A DNA stretch of 64,000 nt. Origin: an uncultured Allosphingosinicella sp. GTDB lineage: Bacteria; Pseudomonadota; Alphaproteobacteria; Sphingomonadales; Sphingomonadaceae. The stretch is from the NCBI GenBank assembly GCA_934539295.1, contig CAKTCN010000006.1:1-64000 (forward strand). Direction: 5' to 3'. How positions within the stretch are numbered: the first letter of the stretch is position 1; every line of letters begins with the position of its first letter. The position numbers and the translations under genes are program-made. Under the pieces are notes generated by a model. The model worked only from the letters and a program-made list of their open reading frames with translations. It was not told the origin of the DNA and did not search any database. Shown here piece after piece: positions 1 through 9,754 of this stretch.

Positions 1-1560
1 GACACGGACAATTTCGTGATCGACTTCCGCGACGGCGACAGCGTGCCGACGATCGGCTTCGGCTTCGACGTCAACAATCCCGCCAACTTCGCCTACGCGC
101 CGGCGCTTGCCGACGGCACGGTGCTGGGCGGCTTCAGCACGCAGGGCAAGCCGTCCGAGAACAAGACCCGCAACCAGACCTACGAACTGGAAGGCATCTG
201 GGAAGCGACTCCCGGCTTCTCGGTCAAGGCGGGTGGCCAATACCGCCAGAGCAATTATTCCGCATTTGGCGCCACGCTTTACGCCGCCAATGTCGCGGTT
301 CAGCCCCTGCCCGCCGGCACGACCCTCGCGAGCATCACCCGCAGCATCGACGGGCTGGACGGCCTGTTCGGCAAGGGCGCACCGGCAAGCTGGATCGCGA
401 TCGATCCCGACAAATGGCGCCAGACGTTCGGTTTCCCGGACAATTTCGGCTTCTGCCTCGAAGAAAGTTGCGGCGTGGGCACCAACCGCGTCAAGGAAAC
501 CGTTAAGAGCGGCTTCCTGATGGTCAACTTCGAGAGCGAGGCCTTGCCCTTCCCGATCCGCGGCGATGCGGGCGTGCGTTACGTCCACACCGACCAATTC
601 TCGCGCGGCTTCCGTTCCGTGTCGCGCGCCGGCAGCCCGACCAACGTCGCCGCAGAGGCGCGCGAGGTCGAGCGGTCGTACGAGAATTGGCTCCCGTCCG
701 TGAACCTGGTTGCGGACCTCACCCCCGATCTGCTGGCGCGCTTCTCGGCGGCACGCGTGATGTCGCGTCCGGAACTCGGGCCGCTGATCCCGTCATCGAC
801 TTCGATCACCGCGACGACGCGCAACGGCAGTTCCAACAACCCGTTGCTCGATCCGATCGTCGCCGACACGATCGATGCGTCGCTCGAATGGTATTTCCGT
901 CCGGGATCCTTGTTGTCGGTCGCCTATTTCTACAAGAATATCGATACCTTCATCCAGACCAGCACCGCGCAGATCCCGTTCAACGAACTGGGCCTGCCCA
1001 ATTCGCTGCTCGACGGCACCAACTCGGTGCCGACGGACATCTTCACCATCCGTCAGCCGCTCAATACGCCGGGCGGTCCGCTGCGCGGCTTTGAGGTCAA
1101 TTTCCAGACGTCGCTGAACTTCCTGCCGGGCATCTTCTCCAACTTTGGCGTGCTGGCCAGCTACACCCACGTCACGTCGGAGATCGACTATATCATCACC
1201 GTGAACGGGCAGCCCGCGGTGTTCACCGCGCCGCTCGTCGGCCTGTCCAAGGACGCCGCATCGGGTACGCTTTATTATGAAGACGACCGGTTCAGCATCC
1301 GCGGCACCGCCAATTACCGCAGCCCCTATATCCGCGGTATCATCGGTGCGAACGGCAACGATTATCAGGGCAACAAGGAGACGCTCTATTTCGACGCCTC
1401 CGCATCCTTCAACATCAACGACAATATCAAGCTGATCCTCGAGGCGCAGAATCTGACCGATGAGCGCAACACGCTCTTCATCGACAGCGAGCGCGAGGAT
1501 ACGCTGTTCGAAACCCGGATCGGACGGACCTTCAACCTTGGCGTGAACGTCCAGTTCTGA
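1..1560 (+). CDS. TonB-dependent receptor, C-terminal part (5' end outside window)
   Basis: The reading frame is open from base 1, so the plug domain and signal peptide lie upstream; about 519 residues of beta-barrel are visible. Alternating aromatic/polar strands, the late motif LEAQNLTDERN and a terminal phenylalanine (NVQF) are typical of outer-membrane receptors of the family common in Caulobacter, Xanthomonas and sphingomonads. Such receptors import oligosaccharides using TonB/ExbBD energy. Placed directly before an arabinofuranosidase and the rest of a pectin locus, it is probably the uptake porter for RG-I or arabinan fragments; the substrate is inferred only from context. A terminator-like hairpin follows. 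Confidence 0.9.
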   Translation, partial: DTDNFVIDFRDGDSVPTIGFGFDVNNPANFAYAPALADGTVLGGFSTQGKPSENKTRNQTYELEGIWEATPGFSVKAGGQYRQSNYSAFGATLYAANVAVQPLPAGTTLASITRSIDGLDGLFGKGAPASWIAIDPDKWRQTFGFPDNFGFCLEESCGVGTNRVKETVKSGFLMVNFESEALPFPIRGDAGVRYVHTDQFSRGFRSVSRAGSPTNVAAEAREVERSYENWLPSVNLVADLTPDLLARFSAARVMSRPELGPLIPSSTSITATTRNGSSNNPLLDPIVADTIDASLEWYFRPGSLLSVAYFYKNIDTFIQTSTAQIPFNELGLPNSLLDGTNSVPTDIFTIRQPLNTPGGPLRGFEVNFQTSLNFLPGIFSNFGVLASYTHVTSEIDYIITVNGQPAVFTAPLVGLSKDAASGTLYYEDDRFSIRGTANYRSPYIRGIIGANGNDYQGNKETLYFDASASFNINDNIKLILEAQNLTDERNTLFIDSEREDTLFETRIGRTFNLGVNVQF

Positions 1561-1573
1561 TCAAATCGACCTG

Positions 1574-1605
1574 GCGGGCCGTCGCACGTGCGGCGGCCCG
1601 CTTTT
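1574..1605 (+). terminator. Hairpin terminator after the TonB receptor
   Basis: GCGGGCCG and CGGCCCGC arms (with an inner CGCA/TGCG pairing and one T-G wobble) are followed directly by TTTT. It lies 14 bases after the receptor stop and 24 bases before the GH51 start, so it may attenuate rather than end transcription into GH51. Confidence 0.7.
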
Positions 1606-1628
1606 CATTGCCAAAAGGAATTGCTTAA

Positions 1629-3191
1629 ATGCGCAAGCGCTTGCTGATCGCCGCCTTGACCCTCACCGCGATGACCGCGCCTGCCGCGGCGGTCGCACAG
1701 CAGCAGCAGGCCGCAGCGCCAAGCGCCACCCTCACCATCCGCGCCGACACGCCGGGCGCCAAGATCGATCGGCGCATCTTCAGCCAGTTTGCCGAGCATC
1801 TCGGCACCGGCATCTATGGCGGCATCTGGGTCGGCCCGAACAGCAAGATCCCCAACACCCGCGGCTATCGCAACGATGTTGTGTCGGCGCTCAAGGCGCT
1901 GAAGGTGCCGGTGGTGCGCTGGCCCGGCGGCTGCTTCGCCGACGAATATCATTGGCGCGAGGGCGTCGGCCCCCGCAACAAGCGGCCGACCAAGGTCAAC
2001 ACCTGGTGGGGCGGCGTGACCGAGCCGAACAGCTTCGGCACGCACGAATTCATGGACTTCGCCGAACTGCTCGGCGCGGAGGCCTATATCTCGGGCAATG
2101 TCGGCAACGGGTCCCCGGCCGAGATGGCCGAGTGGATCGAATATATCACCGCCCCTTCCGGCAGCCTGGCCGAAGAGCGCGCGAGGAACGGGCGCAAGAC
2201 GCCGTGGAAGCTTCCGTACTTCGGCCTCGGCAACGAATTGTGGGGCTGCGGCGGCAACATGCGGCCCGAATATGCAGCCGACGTGACCCGCCGCTATGCG
2301 ACCTTCGTCAAGGTTCCGGAAGGCACCAAGACCTTCAAGATCGCCAGCGGCGCCAATTCCACCGACTATAATTGGACCGAAGTCATGATGCGCGAGACGG
2401 TGCGTCAGATCGACGGCATCGGCGTCCATTATTACACGGTGCCCGGCACCTGGGGGAAGAAGGGCCCGGCCACGGGCTTCGACGAAGAGGAATATGCGCG
2501 GACCCTGTCCAAGACGCTGCTGATGGACGAGCTGATCCGCAAGCATTCGGCGATCATGGACAAATATGATCCGGCCAAGCGCGTGAACCTGGCCGTCGAC
2601 GAATGGGGCACCTGGTACGATGTCGAGCCGGGTACGAACCCCGGCTTCCTCTACCAGCAGAACACGATGCGCGATGCGATCGTGGCGGCGATGAACATCA
2701 ACATCTTCACCCGCTACGCCGACCGCGTGCGCATGACCAACATCGCGCAGATGGTGAACGTGCTGCAGGCGATGATCCTGACCGACGAGGACAAGATGGT
2801 GCTGACCCCCACCTATCACGTCTTCCGCATGTACATGCCGTTCCAGGACGCGACCAACCTGCCGGTCGAACTGAAATCGCCCTGGTACAATAAGGACCAG
2901 TGGGTGGTGCCGTCGGTCAGCGCATCGGCAGCACGCGGCACCGACGGCCTGGTGCGCGTGGCGCTGGTCAATGTCGATCCCAACCGCACCGCGACAATCG
3001 GCGCGACCCTGGGGGGCCTCACCGCCACGGCCGTCGAGGGTGAGGTGCTGACCGGCGCGATCGGCGCGCACAACACCTTCGCCGCGCCCGAGAGCGTGAA
3101 GCCGGTGCCCTTCACCGGCGCGAGCATCGCCGGCAGCGACCTCAACGTCACGCTGCCCCCCGCATCGGTGGTGGTGCTGACGCTGCGCTGA
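1629..3191 (+). CDS. Secreted alpha-L-arabinofuranosidase, GH51 family
   Basis: This 520-residue protein starts with a signal peptide (hydrophobic stretch to about residue 23, AVAQ cleavage region), so it acts in the periplasm. It belongs to GH51: the acid/base is E203 in GNELWG and the nucleophile is E325 in VDEWGTWY, inside a TIM barrel with a C-terminal beta domain. GH51 enzymes release alpha-L-arabinofuranose from arabinan, arabinoxylan or arabinogalactan. AAGGA nine bases before the ATG supports the start. It follows the TonB receptor on the same strand and is closed by a strong terminator, consistent with an uptake-plus-debranching pair. Confidence 0.93.
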   Translation: MRKRLLIAALTLTAMTAPAAAVAQQQQAAAPSATLTIRADTPGAKIDRRIFSQFAEHLGTGIYGGIWVGPNSKIPNTRGYRNDVVSALKALKVPVVRWPGGCFADEYHWREGVGPRNKRPTKVNTWWGGVTEPNSFGTHEFMDFAELLGAEAYISGNVGNGSPAEMAEWIEYITAPSGSLAEERARNGRKTPWKLPYFGLGNELWGCGGNMRPEYAADVTRRYATFVKVPEGTKTFKIASGANSTDYNWTEVMMRETVRQIDGIGVHYYTVPGTWGKKGPATGFDEEEYARTLSKTLLMDELIRKHSAIMDKYDPAKRVNLAVDEWGTWYDVEPGTNPGFLYQQNTMRDAIVAAMNINIFTRYADRVRMTNIAQMVNVLQAMILTDEDKMVLTPTYHVFRMYMPFQDATNLPVELKSPWYNKDQWVVPSVSASAARGTDGLVRVALVNVDPNRTATIGATLGGLTATAVEGEVLTGAIGAHNTFAAPESVKPVPFTGASIAGSDLNVTLPPASVVVLTLR

Positions 3192-3208
3192 TCGCGCCCT
3201 TGGACACT

Positions 3209-3245
3209 AAAAAAGGGTCCGCAGCCTGTGCTGCGGACCCTTTTT
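3209..3245. terminator. Strong bidirectional rho-independent terminator
   Basis: An 11-bp perfect stem (GGGTCCGCAGC / GCTGCGGACCC) with a four-base loop is flanked by an A-tract on the left and TTTTT on the right. It sits after GH51 and can serve both strands, separating it from the convergent symporter gene. Confidence 0.92.
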
Positions 3246-3260
3246 CGTGTCCCGAACATC

Positions 3261-3343
3261 CGTTCGGACTGAGCCTGTCGAAGTCGGCTTCTTTTCTCCG
3301 CTGCCGCAAGGAGGGGCGGACTTCGACAGGCTCAGCCCGAACG
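3261..3343. repeat. Inverted repeat of the sphingomonad intergenic palindrome type
   Basis: Two near-identical 25-base arms, one reading ..GAGCCTGTCGAAGTC and the other GACTTCGACAGGCTC.., are separated by about 33 bases. They lie between the GH51 terminator and the convergent symporter. Palindromes with this CTGAGCCTGTCGAAG core are, to my knowledge, abundant between sphingomonad genes; the exact copy number here cannot be judged. Confidence 0.8.
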
Positions 3344-3393
3344 GCGATGGAGGAAAGGAAGCCGCGGCGTCATCCGAGGCCGCGGCCCGCCTT

Positions 3394-4710
3394 TCAGCCC
3401 TTGTGCGTGTCCACCACCACCGGCGGCGCCTCGGCATGCGTTACCTTGCTGCCCCACAGAGCGTAGAACAGGATGTAGAGCTCGCACACGGCGGTCAGCA
3501 GGAACGACTGCTGCAACCCATATTCGTCGGCCAGCCAGCCGTGGACGAACACCAAAGCGCCGCCCGCGATCGCCATGATCAGCAGGCCCGAACCTTCCTC
3601 GGTCAGCGCGCCCAGGCCCTTGATGCCGAGCGTGAAGATGGTCGGGAACATGATCGAGTGGAACAGGCCCACCGCGATCAGCGCCCACATGGCGGTCTCA
3701 CCCGACGCGAACACCGTAATCACCATGACGATGAAGGCGGCGATCGAGCAGAAAGCGAGCACCGTCTCGGCCGCAATGCGCTGCATCAAGGCAGCGCCGA
3801 TGAAGCGGCCCACCATCATGCCGCCCCACAAAAGGGTCAGGTAGCGGCCGGCCTCTTCCGACGTCATGTTGCCGATGTCGGGCAGCACCACGAAGTTCAC
3901 GAACAGATTGCCGACGCCGATCTCGGCGATCAGGTAGATGAAGATCGCGCCGGTGCCCCAGACGAGGTTACGGTGATCCCACAGCGACAGCTTCTTGCGC
4001 TCTTCCTTGGCGATGCGGTTGGTCGCAAGGCCGATGGCGGGAAGCGGGAAGCGGGCGATGACGATCGCCAGCACGAACAGCACGACCGCGACCAGGCCAT
4101 AGGGCAGGATCACCGACTGTGCATCGGCAAGCCGTTCCGCCTCGGTCAGCACGCGCCCTGCCTCCGCGGTGCCGCCGGTGGAGCGGCCGAGGATCAGATA
4201 GGCGCCGAAAAGAGGGGCCAGCATGGTGCCGGCCGAATTCATCGCCTGCACCAGGTTGAGGCGCGACGAGGATGTCTCGGGCGGTCCGATCACCGCCACA
4301 TAGGGGTTGGCTGCGACCTGGAGCAGGGTGATGCCGCTGGCGATCACGAACAGCATCAGCAGCGTGACGCCATAGGACGGCAGGCTTGCCGCCAGCATCA
4401 TGCCCAGCGCGCCGAACGCCATTATCAGCAGGCCCACCACCAGCGACTTCTGATAACCGATCCGCTCGATCAGCTTGGCCGACGGGATCGACGCGAAGAA
4501 GTACGCGATGAACCAGACGCTCTCGATCAAGGTCGCCTGGAAATAGCTCAGGTCGAACACGCTGCGCAGGTGCGGCAGCAATGTCCCGTTGATGACCGTG
4601 ATGAAGCCCCACATGAAGAAGAGCGACGCGAGCAGCGTCAACGCCGCCCGGTAATTGCCCACTTGTCCCTCGGCGTGAACGGCCGGCCCGGCCGACATCC
4701 CCCCTGCCAT
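3394..4710 (-). CDS. FHS-family sugar:H+ symporter (FucP/GluP-like MFS)
   Basis: A 438-residue polytopic MFS protein. The FHS-family signatures are visible: FFMWGFITVINGTLLPHL in the first helix, QVAANPYV, and RLNLVQAMNSAGTMLAP. The family moves L-fucose, galactose, glucose or related sugars with protons across the inner membrane. An in-frame ATG 39 bases further upstream exists, but the chosen ATG has AAGGAG eight bases before it and removes a non-conserved Arg-rich leader. It is the last gene of the galM-dehydratase-symporter run (53 bases after the dehydratase), so it likely imports the monosaccharide those enzymes process, such as arabinose, galactose or rhamnose. Confidence 0.88.
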   Translation of the reverse strand: MAGGMSAGPAVHAEGQVGNYRAALTLLASLFFMWGFITVINGTLLPHLRSVFDLSYFQATLIESVWFIAYFFASIPSAKLIERIGYQKSLVVGLLIMAFGALGMMLAASLPSYGVTLLMLFVIASGITLLQVAANPYVAVIGPPETSSSRLNLVQAMNSAGTMLAPLFGAYLILGRSTGGTAEAGRVLTEAERLADAQSVILPYGLVAVVLFVLAIVIARFPLPAIGLATNRIAKEERKKLSLWDHRNLVWGTGAIFIYLIAEIGVGNLFVNFVVLPDIGNMTSEEAGRYLTLLWGGMMVGRFIGAALMQRIAAETVLAFCSIAAFIVMVITVFASGETAMWALIAVGLFHSIMFPTIFTLGIKGLGALTEEGSGLLIMAIAGGALVFVHGWLADEYGLQQSFLLTAVCELYILFYALWGSKVTHAEAPPVVVDTHKG

Positions 4711-4763
4711 AATCCTGCTCCTTGAAATGGCGGCCGGTCGCCCGGCCATGTGATGATTTCGCG

Positions 4764-6560
4764 TCAGTGGTTGTGACGCGGCACGCCGATCGTCTGTGCG
4801 ATCTTCTGATATTTGATGGCGGATTCCAGCACGGCGCCCGTTTCGGCCTGGCCGACGTCGCGGCGCTGCATCTCCTGCCAGGGTGTCTGGCTCGCCGGAT
4901 AGGCATAGCCGCCCGCCGCCTCCAGCGCCTGGCGGCGCTGTTCCAGTTCCGCGTCGGGAACCAGGATGTTGGCAATGCCTTTGCGCAGGTCGATGCGGAC
5001 CCGGTCGCCGGTCTGGAGCAGGCCGAGCGCACCGCCGGCCGCCGCCTCGGGCGAGGCATTGAGGATCGACGGGCTGCCGCTGGTTCCCGACTGGCGCCCA
5101 TCGCCCATGCAGGGGAGCGCGTGGACGCCCTTCTTGATGAGGTCCACGGGCGGCCGCATGTTCACGACCTCGGCCGCGCCCGGATAGCCTACCGGCCCCG
5201 CGCCGCGCATGATCAGGATGGTGCTCTCGTCAATGCCGGTCGCGGGATCGTCGATGCGATGGTGATAGTCTTCCGGTCCGTCGAACACGACGACCGGCCC
5301 CTCGAACGCGTCGGGATCGTCCGGGTTGGACAGGTAACGCTGGCGGAATTCGTCGGAGATGACCGACAGCTTCATCACCGCGCTGCTGAACAGGTTGCCG
5401 CGCAGCACCGACAGGCCGGCCGCTTCCTTCAGCGGCTGGCCGAACGGACGGATGACCTTTTCGTCCTCGATGGTTGCTCCACGGCAATTGTCGCCGATAG
5501 TGCGGCCGTTGACGGTCATCGCGCCTTCTTCGATCAGACCTTGCTGCATCAACTGCGACACGACCGCAGGCACGCCGCCGGCGCGGTAATAATCCTCGCC
5601 GAGATATTCGCCGGCGGGCTGCAGGTTGACGAGCAGCGGAATGTCGCGACCGAACGTCTCCCAATCGCCGATGTCGAGCTCGACGCCCATGTGGCGGGCG
5701 AGCGCGTTCAGGTGGATCGGCGCGTTGGTGGAGCCCCCGATCGCGCTGTTGACGCGGATCGCGTTGAGGAACGCCTCGCGCGTGAGCACGTCCGAAGGCT
5801 TGCGGTCGGCATGCACCATCTCGACGATCTGCTTGCCGGTTTCATAGGCCGATTCCTGCCGGTCGCGATAGGGCGCGGGAATCGCCGCCGAACCGGGCAG
5901 CGACATGCCGAGCGCCTCGGTCAGCGAGTTCATCGTCGTCGCCGTGCCCATCGTGTTGCAGAAGCCGGTGGACGGCGCCGACGACGCGACGAGCTTGATG
6001 AAGCCCTTATAGTCGATCTCGCCCGCCGCCAGCAGTTCGCGCGCCTTCCACACGATCGTGCCCGAACCCGTGCGCTCGCCCTTGAACCAGCCGTTCAGCA
6101 TGGGGCCGACCGACAGCGCGATCGCGGGAATGTTCACGGTCGCGGCCGCCATCAGGCAGGCCGGCGTTGTCTTGTCGCAACCGATGGTCAGCACCACGCC
6201 GTCGAGCGGATAGCCGAACAAGAGCTCGACCAGACCCATATAGGCTAGGTTGCGGTCGAGACCTGCGGTCGGCCGCTTGCCCGTCTCCTGGATCGGATGA
6301 ACCGGGAATTCCAGCACGATGCCGCCCGCCTCGCGAATGCCTTCGCGCACGCGTTCCGCCAGCACGATATGGTGGCGGTTGCAGGGGCTGAGGTCACTGC
6401 CGGTCTGGGCGATGCCGATGATCGGCTTGCCCGACTGGAGCTCCTCCAGCCCCAGACCGAAGTTCATGTAGCGCTCCAGATAGAGCGCGGTCATGTCGGC
6501 GTTCGACGGATCGTCGAACCAGGCGCGGGAACGAAGGCGAGGCGGATTGGTATCGGTCAT
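4764..6560 (-). CDS. xylD: IlvD/Edd sugar-acid dehydratase (D-xylonate / L-arabinonate dehydratase)
   Basis: 598 residues of the IlvD/Edd family, which dehydrates aldonic acids to 2-keto-3-deoxy acids with an Fe-S cluster and Mg2+. Three cluster cysteines are recognisable: C60 in [11 protein letters not shown]128 in GCDKTTPAC and C201 in GFCNTMG. The sequence resembles, from memory, Caulobacter D-xylonate dehydratase XylD more than IlvD itself. Since the surrounding genes release arabinose, L-arabinonate is an equally reasonable substrate. It lies six bases after galM and before a sugar symporter, giving an oxidative pentose route; the matching dehydrogenase and lactonase are not in this window. 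Confidence 0.85.
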   Translation of the reverse strand: MTDTNPPRLRSRAWFDDPSNADMTALYLERYMNFGLGLEELQSGKPIIGIAQTGSDLSPCNRHHIVLAERVREGIREAGGIVLEFPVHPIQETGKRPTAGLDRNLAYMGLVELLFGYPLDGVVLTIGCDKTTPACLMAAATVNIPAIALSVGPMLNGWFKGERTGSGTIVWKARELLAAGEIDYKGFIKLVASSAPSTGFCNTMGTATTMNSLTEALGMSLPGSAAIPAPYRDRQESAYETGKQIVEMVHADRKPSDVLTREAFLNAIRVNSAIGGSTNAPIHLNALARHMGVELDIGDWETFGRDIPLLVNLQPAGEYLGEDYYRAGGVPAVVSQLMQQGLIEEGAMTVNGRTIGDNCRGATIEDEKVIRPFGQPLKEAAGLSVLRGNLFSSAVMKLSVISDEFRQRYLSNPDDPDAFEGPVVVFDGPEDYHHRIDDPATGIDESTILIMRGAGPVGYPGAAEVVNMRPPVDLIKKGVHALPCMGDGRQSGTSGSPSILNASPEAAAGGALGLLQTGDRVRIDLRKGIANILVPDAELEQRRQALEAAGGYAYPASQTPWQEMQRRDVGQAETGAVLESAIKYQKIAQTIGVPRHNH

Positions 6561-6566
6561 CGAACC

Positions 6567-7694
6567 TTACTTGCTGATCGAGAAACGGAAGACGAAGCTG
6601 TTGTCGTAGGTCTGGCCCGGATCGAGCCGCGCCGAGGGGAAACTCGGCTGGTTGGGGGCGTCCGGATAGGTCTGGGGCTCCAGGCAGATGCCGTCGCTCT
6701 GCCGGTAGACGCGGCCACCGCGCCCGACGATGCTGCCGTCGAGGAAGTTGCCGGTATAGACCTGCACCGCCGGTGCGGCGACCAGCAGGTCCATGACGCG
6801 GCCGGACACCGGATCCTCGAGCCGCGCGGCGGGACGAAGCTTGCCCGCCGCGCCGTCGATCACGAAATTATGATCAAAGCCCTGGCCGATGACCAGCTGT
6901 TCGTCGCGGCCGTCGCGGATGTTCGCGCCGATTGCGGTGGGGGTGCGGAAATCGAAGGGCGTGCCCTCGACCGGACGCAGCTGGCCCGTCGGGATCAGCG
7001 TGGCATCGACCGGCGTCATGCGCGACGCGTGCAGCGTCAGCTTCTGGTCGAGAATGTCCGTCTTGGCGCTCTCGCCCGCCATGTTGAAGAAGGCATGATT
7101 GGTGAGGTTCACCACCGTCGGCTTGGTGGTGGTCGCGCGGTAGGAGACCTTGAGCTCGTTGCTCTCGTTCAGCGAATAGGTCGCAAGCACGGTCAACTGG
7201 CCGGGATAGCCGCCCTCCCCGTCCGCGCTGACGTAGCGCATGGTCACCGACGCCTCGAGACCGTTCTTCATCGAATCCACAGTCCACATCTTCTTGTCGA
7301 AGCCGGTGACGCCGCCGTGAAGGTGGTTGGTGTTGTTGTTGGTTTCGAGCTGGTAGCTGCGGCCGTCGAGGCTGAACTTGCCGTCCTTGATGCGGTTGCC
7401 GTAGCGGCCGATCGACGCACCGAAGTAATTGGGCTTTGCGAGATATTCGGCGGCGGTGTCGTAACCGAGCGTCACCTCGTCCGCCACGCCGTTGCGGTCT
7501 GGCACTTTGAGCGAGTGGAGGATCGCGCCCAGCGTGATCACGCGCGCGCTCATGCCCTTGCCGTTGGTCAGCGTTACGGCCTCCACCGCTGTGCCGTCGG
7601 ACAATGCGCCGAAGCTTTCGCGCTTGGCATCCGCCGCCATCGCAAGTCCCGGCACACACGTCAGCGCCAGCCCAGCCGCAACCTTCCTCAGCAT
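6567..7694 (-). CDS. galM: Periplasmic aldose 1-epimerase (mutarotase)
   Basis: 375 residues with a signal peptide cleaved near AMAADA (about residue 21), then a GalM fold: NRIKDGKFSLDG, NNTNHLHGG and VVNLTNHAFFNMAG are family motifs, with the histidines of NHLHGG and TNHAFFN supplying the catalytic bases. It interconverts alpha and beta anomers of released hexoses or pentoses. First gene of a three-gene minus-strand operon, with its stop six bases from the next start. Its promoter must lie in the 166-base divergent gap shared with the PL11 lyase. AAAGGGAG lies just before the ATG. Confidence 0.92.
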   Translation of the reverse strand: MLRKVAAGLALTCVPGLAMAADAKRESFGALSDGTAVEAVTLTNGKGMSARVITLGAILHSLKVPDRNGVADEVTLGYDTAAEYLAKPNYFGASIGRYGNRIKDGKFSLDGRSYQLETNNNTNHLHGGVTGFDKKMWTVDSMKNGLEASVTMRYVSADGEGGYPGQLTVLATYSLNESNELKVSYRATTTKPTVVNLTNHAFFNMAGESAKTDILDQKLTLHASRMTPVDATLIPTGQLRPVEGTPFDFRTPTAIGANIRDGRDEQLVIGQGFDHNFVIDGAAGKLRPAARLEDPVSGRVMDLLVAAPAVQVYTGNFLDGSIVGRGGRVYRQSDGICLEPQTYPDAPNQPSFPSARLDPGQTYDNSFVFRFSISK

Positions 7695-7860
7695 CCCGCT
7701 CTCCCTTTATTTGTCGGACTCTTTTTAGCGCCGTTGTGCAGATTGGGAAGGGGTGCAAACATCCCGCAGTGTAATCATGCGTTTCAACTTATGGGAGAAC
7801 TTGACAGGCCACTTGCCCGGCGGCAGCCTTGCGGAAAATCAAGATCGAGGGAGAAGGTCG

Positions 7861-9750
7861 GTGCTGGCAGGATTCTTGTTGACCACGGTGGCTGCGGCGG
7901 CGCTGGCACCCGCGCCGGTTCACAATGGTCGCACAATCGAAGCACTGGACCGCGGCCTCGTCGCGGTTCCTGCCGCCGGCGGCGGCAATCACGTCTCCTG
8001 GCGCCTGCTCGCCACCGATCCCAAAGCGGCGACCTTCACCCTCTACCGCGATGGCCGCAACATCGGCCGGATCGCCGCAACCGCCGCGACCAGCTTCCAT
8101 GACCGCAGCGGCACCGCCACGTCGCGCTACACCGTGGCCGCTTCAAACGGACGCCCGAGCGGCACCGGCTCGGCGACGCCGCTCGCCGGCGGTTTCCTGT
8201 CGGTCCCGCTCGACAAGCCCGCCGATCGCCGCACGCCCGATGGCGAAAGCTACAGCTATGCCGCCAACGACGCCTCGGTCGGCGACCTCGATGGCGACGG
8301 ACGTTACGAGTTGATCGTCAAATGGTATCCCTCGATCGCCAAGGACAATGCCTTTGCCGGCTATTCGGGCGAGACGCTGATCGACGCCTATTCGCTTGAC
8401 GGCAAGCGGCTGTGGCGCATCGATCTTGGCAAGAACATCCGCTCGGGCGCGCATTACACGCAGTTCATGGTCTATGACTTCGACGGCGATGGCCGTGCCG
8501 AGATCGCCATGAAGACCGCCGACGGTACGGTCGACGGCACCGGCAAGATTATCGGCGATGCCAAGGCAGATTGGGTCAGCAAGGATGGCGAAGTTCCGTC
8601 CAGCGATCGTACCGGCTCCTCGACCAGCACGGACGGGCGCCAGGTGGCACGCACCAAGGGCCGTATCCTTGCCGGGCCTGAGTTCCTCACCGTGTTCGAC
8701 GGCCGCACCGGCGGCGCCCTCGCGACCGCGCCTTATGCGCCGCCGCGGGCAGCCTCGCTGAACCCGACCGAGGAGGAGATGAAGGCTGCCTGGGGCGACG
8801 GCTACGGCAATCGCGGCGACCGCTACCTCGCCGGCGTCGCCTATCTCGACGGCAAGCAGCCGAGCATGATCTTCGCGCGCGGCTATTATGCCAAGTCCAC
8901 GGTCGCCGCCTACGATTATCGCGGTGGCAAGCTGAGCTTGCGCTGGCTGTTCGACAGTGCGCAGCCCGGCCTCGAAAAGTTCGGCGGCCAGGGCAATCAC
9001 CAGCTTTCGGTGGCGGATGTCGACGGCGACAAGCGCGACGAAATTTTCTACGGATCGATGGTGATCGACGACAATGGCAAGGGGCTGTGGTCTTCCGGTC
9101 TCGGCCACGGCGATGCCATGCACCTGTCCGACCTCGACCCCACCCGCCCGGGCCTCGAGAAGTTCGGCGTGCACGAGAACATGCGCATGAGCGGCAACCG
9201 CGGCTCCGCCATGCTCGACGCGCGCACCGGCGAGATCCTGTGGTCGACGCCGGCGCAGAACGACACCGGTCGCGGCATCGCCGCCGACATCGATCCGCGC
9301 CATGCGGGCGCTGAAGCCTGGTCGAGCAACACGCGCGACCTCTACGATGCCAGGGGCCAGGTCATACCGGGCGGTCGTCCGGGCGCGGCGAACTCCGCCA
9401 TCTACTGGGACGGCGACCGCCAGCGCGAACTGCTCGACGGCAAGAAGATCACCAAGTGGGATTGGCAGAATGGCAAGGAATTGCCGCTGCTCGATCCGGC
9501 TGGGGTGGTGTCGGTCAACGGCACCAAGAAGAACCCGTCGCTATCCGCCGACATCCTCGGCGACTGGCGTGAGGAGCTGATCGTCGCGACCGAGGACAGC
9601 AGCGCGATGCACATTTATGCAACGCCCATCCCCACGACGGAGCGGGTCGTCACCTTGATGCACGATCCCGTCTACCGCCTGGGCGTCGCATGGCAGAACA
9701 CGGCCTACAACCAGCCGCCGCATACCTCCTACGACATGGGCAGCAAGTAA
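7861..9750 (+). CDS. Rhamnogalacturonan lyase, PL11 family
   Basis: About 629 residues from a GTG preceded by GGGAGAAGG. The frame stays open to an ATG at 7753, but those extra residues do not look like a signal peptide, whereas GTG gives LAGFLLTTVAAAALA, a clean one. The body has PL11 hallmarks: SYSYAANDASVGDLDGDGRYE, repeated DxDGDG calcium-binding loops, and an eight-bladed propeller composition. PL11 enzymes cleave the rhamnose-galacturonate bond of RG-I by beta-elimination, endo (YesW) or exo (YesX); which mode applies is not decidable here. The CE12 esterase follows after four bases, suggesting co-transcription. Confidence 0.92.
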   Translation: MLAGFLLTTVAAAALAPAPVHNGRTIEALDRGLVAVPAAGGGNHVSWRLLATDPKAATFTLYRDGRNIGRIAATAATSFHDRSGTATSRYTVAASNGRPSGTGSATPLAGGFLSVPLDKPADRRTPDGESYSYAANDASVGDLDGDGRYELIVKWYPSIAKDNAFAGYSGETLIDAYSLDGKRLWRIDLGKNIRSGAHYTQFMVYDFDGDGRAEIAMKTADGTVDGTGKIIGDAKADWVSKDGEVPSSDRTGSSTSTDGRQVARTKGRILAGPEFLTVFDGRTGGALATAPYAPPRAASLNPTEEEMKAAWGDGYGNRGDRYLAGVAYLDGKQPSMIFARGYYAKSTVAAYDYRGGKLSLRWLFDSAQPGLEKFGGQGNHQLSVADVDGDKRDEIFYGSMVIDDNGKGLWSSGLGHGDAMHLSDLDPTRPGLEKFGVHENMRMSGNRGSAMLDARTGEILWSTPAQNDTGRGIAADIDPRHAGAEAWSSNTRDLYDARGQVIPGGRPGAANSAIYWDGDRQRELLDGKKITKWDWQNGKELPLLDPAGVVSVNGTKKNPSLSADILGDWREELIVATEDSSAMHIYATPIPTTERVVTLMHDPVYRLGVAWQNTAYNQPPHTSYDMGSK

Positions 9751-9754
9751 GCCG

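Noticed and set aside
1605-3071. Long open frame on the minus strand across GH51
   Set aside because: It is antisense to a clear GH51 enzyme, rich in His/Arg/Ala without any recognisable motif, as expected for GC-rich shadow frames.
7801-7829. TTGACA as a -35 box before PL11
   Set aside because: No acceptable -10 sequence lies 16-18 bases downstream, so no promoter was called.
7753-7860. Longer PL11 start at the upstream ATG
   Set aside because: The added residues are not signal-peptide-like and no ribosome site precedes them, whereas GTG 7861 has GGGAGAAGG and a clean leader.
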